A stretch of DNA of 8,977 nucleotides from Candidatus Shapirobacteria bacterium UBA1420. GTDB lineage: Bacteria > Patescibacteriota > Microgenomatia > UBA12405. Both the position numbers and the translations under genes were made by a program. Within the stretch, counting starts at the first letter, position 1, and each line of letters opens with the position of its first letter. The notes under the pieces are model-generated. The model ran no database searches, had not been told where the DNA came from, and saw only the letters and a program-made list of their open reading frames with translations. Shown here piece by piece: positions 5,773 through 8,977 of this stretch. The stretch lies in NCBI GenBank assembly GCA_002304845.1, contig DBPM01000016.1, forward strand, positions 2,021 to 10,997, in the 5' to 3' direction.

Positions 5773-7173
5773 ATGCAATGGTTGGCGTTGTGGCCATTAG
5801 TATTTTTTATTATCTGGCTCTTAATAGATCAAAAAACCTCAATTATTAAAATTGCGCTGGTAACTTTGATGGTGGCGGTGATAGAAGCTGTCATCTGGTG
5901 GAAAATGCCGGTATTGGCTTTGGGAGGAATCTTTTGGGAGGGAGTAGTGGTAGCTTTTGATATATTGGTGATTGTTTTTGGGGCGATATTTTTCTTGGAA
6001 CTGTTAAAAAAATATCGGGTGATGGAGAGTTTAGCGACTTATCTTAATAATTTTTCGGATGATCGACGGATACAAGTAATTTTATTAGGGTGGTTTTTGG
6101 AAGCTTTTTTAGAAGGTATAGCGGGTTTTGGAACACCGGCAATAGTGGTGGGACCAATGTTGCTGGTCTTAAGTTTATCACCACTACAGGCAATGATAAT
6201 TGCCTTGTTAGGCAATGGGGTGCCGGTACCATTTGGGGCGGCAGGGACGCCGATTCGGGTAGGATTAGCGCGAGTTAGTAATATAGATTTGTTAAATTTA
6301 GGAAAAATTACAGCTAGATTTAATATGGTGGGAATGATAGTGCCGGTGATGATGTTGTGGATAACGGTGGCTAAAGAAAAAAATCGAGTGAAATCATTTT
6401 GGGAAAAGGTGCCGGTAGCTTTGTGGGCGGGATTTTTGTTTACCGGGATGTCGTATTTAGTGTCTTTGATGGGTATAGAATTACCGTCAATTTTGGGATC
6501 AGTATTGGCCTTGACAGTGTTTTTATTAACGGTCAAAGGTAACCGCGAAGATGAAGACAGAAAAGCTATTTTACCCTTAAAACAGGTAATAATACCTTAT
6601 GCGCTATTAATTGCTTTAATGCTGTTGAGTAATGTTTTAGGCTGGTCGATAAATCCCGGATGGCTATTTTTAGTGGCAGCAGTATTTAGTAATTTTTATT
6701 TTAAAGAGCGGGTAACAGAATGGGGAAATTTTTTGAAAAAAGCAGGACAGAGCAGTTGGCCAGCTTTTATTTTGATTGTGGTGATGGCTAGTTTAGTGGG
6801 GGTATTGCGGGAAAGTGGCATGATGACGATGATTTCCCGGTTATTTACAAATGGATTTTTGCCACAATTGGCACCTTGGGTGGGGGCGATAGGTAGTTTT
6901 GTGACCGGAAGTGCGACAGTATCCAACTTGATGTTTGGGGAAGCAGTCAATCAGGCAGCGATGGAAATGAAAATGGATCCGGTAGTGGTATTGGCGTGGT
7001 TATTGGTAGGAGGAGGAGCAGGGAATATGATTGCCATTGCGGATGCGGTGGCAGCTAAAGCGATTGTGGGAGGTAAGGAAAGTTTGCGAGAGATTATTGT
7101 GAGAGTATTGCCTTATTGTGTGATTTATTTGGGCTTATGCAGTGTTTTAACCTTGATCTTCTTCTGGGGGTAA
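5773..7173 (+). CDS. Lactate permease family transporter (LctP/GlcA-like)
   Basis: A polytopic inner-membrane protein of 466 residues with about 12 hydrophobic segments, belonging to the lactate permease family (TC 2.A.14). Known members move L-lactate, D-lactate or glycolate with protons. Family signatures are present: EGIAGFGTP (GFGTP at 118-122) with the following hydrophobic helix, NGVPVPFGAAGTPIRVGL (FGAAGTP at 154-160), and late GSFVTGSATVSNLMFG (374-389). It is shorter than the 530-560 residues usual in Proteobacteria and Firmicutes, apparently through shortened loops and ends, while both signature regions remain. The start ATG at 5773 is followed directly by the first membrane helix. 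The neighbours give no lactate dehydrogenase or regulator, so the substrate is inferred from the family only. The end overlaps the convergent zinc-finger gene by 27 nt. Confidence 0.9.
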   Translation: MQWLALWPLVFFIIWLLIDQKTSIIKIALVTLMVAVIEAVIWWKMPVLALGGIFWEGVVVAFDILVIVFGAIFFLELLKKYRVMESLATYLNNFSDDRRIQVILLGWFLEAFLEGIAGFGTPAIVVGPMLLVLSLSPLQAMIIALLGNGVPVPFGAAGTPIRVGLARVSNIDLLNLGKITARFNMVGMIVPVMMLWITVAKEKNRVKSFWEKVPVALWAGFLFTGMSYLVSLMGIELPSILGSVLALTVFLLTVKGNREDEDRKAILPLKQVIIPYALLIALMLLSNVLGWSINPGWLFLVAAVFSNFYFKERVTEWGNFLKKAGQSSWPAFILIVVMASLVGVLRESGMMTMISRLFTNGFLPQLAPWVGAIGSFVTGSATVSNLMFGEAVNQAAMEMKMDPVVVLAWLLVGGGAGNMIAIADAVAAKAIVGGKESLREIIVRVLPYCVIYLGLCSVLTLIFFWG

Positions 7174-7521
7174 GAATTCTTCGCCGGTATCTTGTTTGGG
7201 AGAGTAATTGTTAATCCATTCGACATAATCACAGCCGGTGGCTTGTTTTTTGACTTTATCCCAGCTGGAAGTAGAACATTTTTTCATTTTTTTACCAAAA
7301 CGAGTGACCTGGAGAACCAGAGGAGCGCCACATTTAGGGCATTTTTCGTCTAAGGTAACCGGTTTGACTTCCAACCATTTAACATAGTCACAACCAATAT
7401 TTTTACGACTTTGAGGATCCCAAGAACCGGCGGAACAACGTTGGATTTCACGACCGGTACTGGTGGTAGTGACCGGGGACAAAGGAGCACCACATTTAGG
7501 ACAAAGGTTATCAGTTGACAT
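7147..7521 (-). CDS. Small protein with two topoisomerase-type zinc fingers
   Basis: A 124-residue soluble protein made of two tandem copies of a four-Cys unit resembling the C-terminal zinc finger of bacterial topoisomerase I. Finger 1 uses C7, C10, C29 and C44; finger 2 uses C61, C64, C82 and C97. Each starts CPKCGAPL and ends GCDYVKW or GCDYVEW, as in topoisomerase fingers. The gap between the third and fourth Cys is 14 residues instead of the usual handful, filled by a basic or polar SW-containing loop (SAGSWD / STSSWD). An acidic tail (EEFLPPEEDQG) closes the protein. It has no catalytic domain, so nucleic-acid binding or an accessory role is inferred. Start ATG at 7521; no Shine-Dalgarno site is visible. 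Confidence 0.8.
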   Translation of the reverse strand: MSTDNLCPKCGAPLSPVTTTSTGREIQRCSAGSWDPQSRKNIGCDYVKWLEVKPVTLDEKCPKCGAPLVLQVTRFGKKMKKCSTSSWDKVKKQATGCDYVEWINNYSPKQDTGEEFLPPEEDQG

Positions 7522-7580
7522 GTAATGATGGTAACAATTTAGAGATATTTGTAAAAGAGTTAAATTGAGAATTTATCAGT

Positions 7581-7586
7581 TAAAAT
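7581..7586 (+). promoter_or_regulatory. Candidate -10 element for the DUF2207 gene
   Basis: TAAAAT lies 6 nt upstream of the ATG at 7593, a spacing that would start the transcript at or near the start codon. The best upstream -35 candidate (GTTAAA, 7559-7564) is weak. There is no Shine-Dalgarno sequence in the AT-rich leader. The whole 71-nt divergent gap (7522-7592) holds nothing else I recognise. Confidence 0.4.
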
Positions 7587-7592
7587 ATAGAT

Positions 7593-8977
7593 ATGTGGTG
7601 GTTATTTTTAGCTTCATTAGGGTTATTGTTTTGGCAACCCAAGACAGTTGAGGCCAAGGATTATAATATTAGTTCAGTGGAGATTCAGGCCAAGATAGAA
7701 ACAGATGGGTCGATGACCGTAAAGGAGAGTAGAAATTATAAGTTTGATGGTAGTTTTACTTTTGCTTATCAATATATTAATAAAAAAGGAGAGAGAAAAA
7801 CCCCCTATGTTTTGAGTAATTTTTCATTATGTGAACAAAATTCTTGTTATCGACAAATAGAGGTCGATGATGTAACCAAGACTCCAGGAACTTTTTATAT
7901 AAAAGATGAGGGCAGTCGATATTATCTGAAGTGGTTTTATCGAGCTACAGATGAGACTAAAAAATTTATTTTGGGTTATAAGGTGGACAATGCGGTGACT
8001 TTACAAAAAGATGTGGCGGAAATCTATTGGCAATTGTTGGGCAAGGATTGGGATAAGAGCCAGAGAAATGTTAAAGCGGTAATAGAATTGCCTCCAGGTA
8101 TTGGTGACAATGAAATTAAGGCTTGGATGCATGGGCCATTGGCGGGTCGGGTAAGTATTCCCACGGCAACAAAGGTGGTTTATGAATTAAATCGCTTACC
8201 AAGTAAGGAATTTATGGAAATGAGAGTGCTGTTGCCTAAAAAAGTGTTTAAGCGAGGGGTGGAAGGCGATAAAACACAGAGTGAAATTGAAGCTGAAGAA
8301 GCCCGATTTATCGCTGAAACAGAGGCTGAAATTAAAGGAAATGAGGACAGAGATAAAAATGTAGCCAAAGTATTGTATTTACTGATTATTGGACAATTAG
8401 TATTGTTGGTAAAAAAGATTAAAAATTTTTGGAAATATAGCAAGGATGAAGCTTTGCCGGAGGTGTCAATTTCCGGACGTTTATGGGAGCCACCCAGCGA
8501 GATTGATCCGGCTCAGGTGGAACAGTTAATGTCTGGGAACAAGCGACTAAGTGCCAAATCTTTTACGGCGACAGTGCTCAGTTTGATTAAAGATAGATTT
8601 TATAAAATTACTAGAAGTGAAGAAAAAGAAGGTTTTATTTTTAAGGATTATCAGTATTTCTTGGAAGAAATAGAAGAAAATAAAAAGACAGCCAGTGGTA
8701 TTCAAAAGGTAATTTTAGAACTATTGTCAGAGATGGAGGTGGATGAGAGAGGAAGATTACCTCTACAGGAGATTAGTAGATGGTTTTCGAGACATCCAAG
8801 TCAGGCTCAAAATTTGTTAATGAAATTTTGGCCAAAAATTGTTTTAGAAGAGAATGTGGTAGAAGGTTTTTTTGATGAAAAATCAGTGGAGATGGAAGGT
8901 AAATACATGCCGATATTGTCAATGATCACATTTATGGGAGCAATTATGGGAGTAGGGGTGTTGGGGATAGTGGGAAA
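7593..8977 (+). CDS. DUF2207 membrane protein, 3'-truncated by the window edge
   Basis: The frame is open from ATG 7593 to the right edge (461 complete codons, no stop). It begins with a signal peptide of hydrophobic residues 2-14 and a likely cleavage after VEA at residue 21. It continues with an extracytoplasmic DUF2207 domain starting YNISSVEIQAKIETDGSMTV, the usual strand-rich opening with a DGS-x-x-VKE pattern. YWQLLGKDWD, followed by a segment ending in ELPPGI, matches the family's middle. A membrane helix spans about 257-273, followed by a cytoplasmic stretch containing WEPPSEIDPAQVEQLM and a winged-helix-like LSAKSFTATVLSLIKDRFYKI. A second membrane helix begins near 439 and reaches the edge. 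DUF2207 proteins are often 550-650 residues, so perhaps 100-200 residues are missing. Function of the family is unknown to me; an envelope role is inferred. Confidence 0.9.
   Translation, partial: MWWLFLASLGLLFWQPKTVEAKDYNISSVEIQAKIETDGSMTVKESRNYKFDGSFTFAYQYINKKGERKTPYVLSNFSLCEQNSCYRQIEVDDVTKTPGTFYIKDEGSRYYLKWFYRATDETKKFILGYKVDNAVTLQKDVAEIYWQLLGKDWDKSQRNVKAVIELPPGIGDNEIKAWMHGPLAGRVSIPTATKVVYELNRLPSKEFMEMRVLLPKKVFKRGVEGDKTQSEIEAEEARFIAETEAEIKGNEDRDKNVAKVLYLLIIGQLVLLVKKIKNFWKYSKDEALPEVSISGRLWEPPSEIDPAQVEQLMSGNKRLSAKSFTATVLSLIKDRFYKITRSEEKEGFIFKDYQYFLEEIEENKKTASGIQKVILELLSEMEVDERGRLPLQEISRWFSRHPSQAQNLLMKFWPKIVLEENVVEGFFDEKSVEMEGKYMPILSMITFMGAIMGVGVLGIVG

Noticed and set aside
5740..5778. Longer trpS start at 5778
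   Set aside because: The extra 13 residues have no TrpS similarity and would run into the divergent permease start.
6039..6536. 165-residue open frame on the - strand
   Set aside because: It lies wholly inside the permease gene, has a low-complexity composition mirroring membrane-helix codons, and shows no family motif.
7172..7181. AAGAATTCTT palindrome at the permease/zinc-finger junction
   Set aside because: There is no loop room or T tract, so it is not a convincing terminator, and no operator is implied by context.
7515..7520. Perfect TTGACA hexamer as a -35 for the DUF2207 gene
   Set aside because: It overlaps the zinc-finger protein's start codons and has only a poor TTTAGA at 17-nt spacing, more than 50 nt from the gene.
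8180..8443. 87-residue open frame on the - strand
   Set aside because: It lies opposite the DUF2207 gene, whose own frame is unbroken and recognisable.
1..8977. Recoded TGA (glycine) as in some Patescibacteria
   Set aside because: No gene needs an in-frame TGA to be read, and every visible gene end is TAA.

Overview
The window looks like chromosome from an AT-rich, compact bacterial genome, most plausibly a Candidate Phyla Radiation (Patescibacteria) lineage such as a Microgenomates-type organism. This placement is inference. It rests on short or negative intergenic gaps, TAA as the stop of all six genes whose end is visible, no clear Shine-Dalgarno sites, and a long Cys-rich surface protein with an N-terminal membrane anchor of a style I associate with that group. 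No in-frame TGA is needed to read any gene, so the standard bacterial code fits.

Layout. Positions 3-611 (+) are the 3' part of a calcineurin-like metallophosphoesterase. Positions 639-1334 (+) encode a membrane-anchored SIMPL/DUF541 protein. Its end overlaps by 14 nt the start of a giant gene at 1321-4767 (+). That gene encodes a 1148-residue protein with an N-terminal anchor, Thr/Pro linkers, about 78 cysteines in repeated modules, a hydrophobic helical region, and a C-terminal domain that looks like an ADP-ribosyltransferase toxin tip. Convergent to it, overlapping by 9 nt, is trpS (4759-5739, -). A 33-bp divergent spacer separates trpS from a lactate-permease family transporter (5773-7173, +). 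The transporter overlaps tail-to-tail by 27 nt with a small protein carrying two topoisomerase-like zinc fingers (7147-7521, -). A 71-bp divergent spacer then leads to a DUF2207 membrane protein (7593 onward, +) that runs off the right edge.

How the genes relate. trpS is housekeeping, and the permease fits a fermentative cell exchanging lactate or a similar hydroxy-acid. The SIMPL protein, the Cys-rich protein and the DUF2207 protein are all predicted to face the outside of the membrane. The most interesting object is the Cys-rich protein. It has the order anchor, stalk, hydrophobic segment and enzymatic tip expected of a contact-dependent polymorphic toxin or cell-surface effector, and no obvious immunity gene lies beside it. 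Several genes have a -10-like hexamer about 5-9 nt before the start codon and no Shine-Dalgarno site, which suggests leaderless mRNAs. I see no tRNA, rRNA, CRISPR array or insertion sequence. No intergenic stretch exceeds 71 nt.
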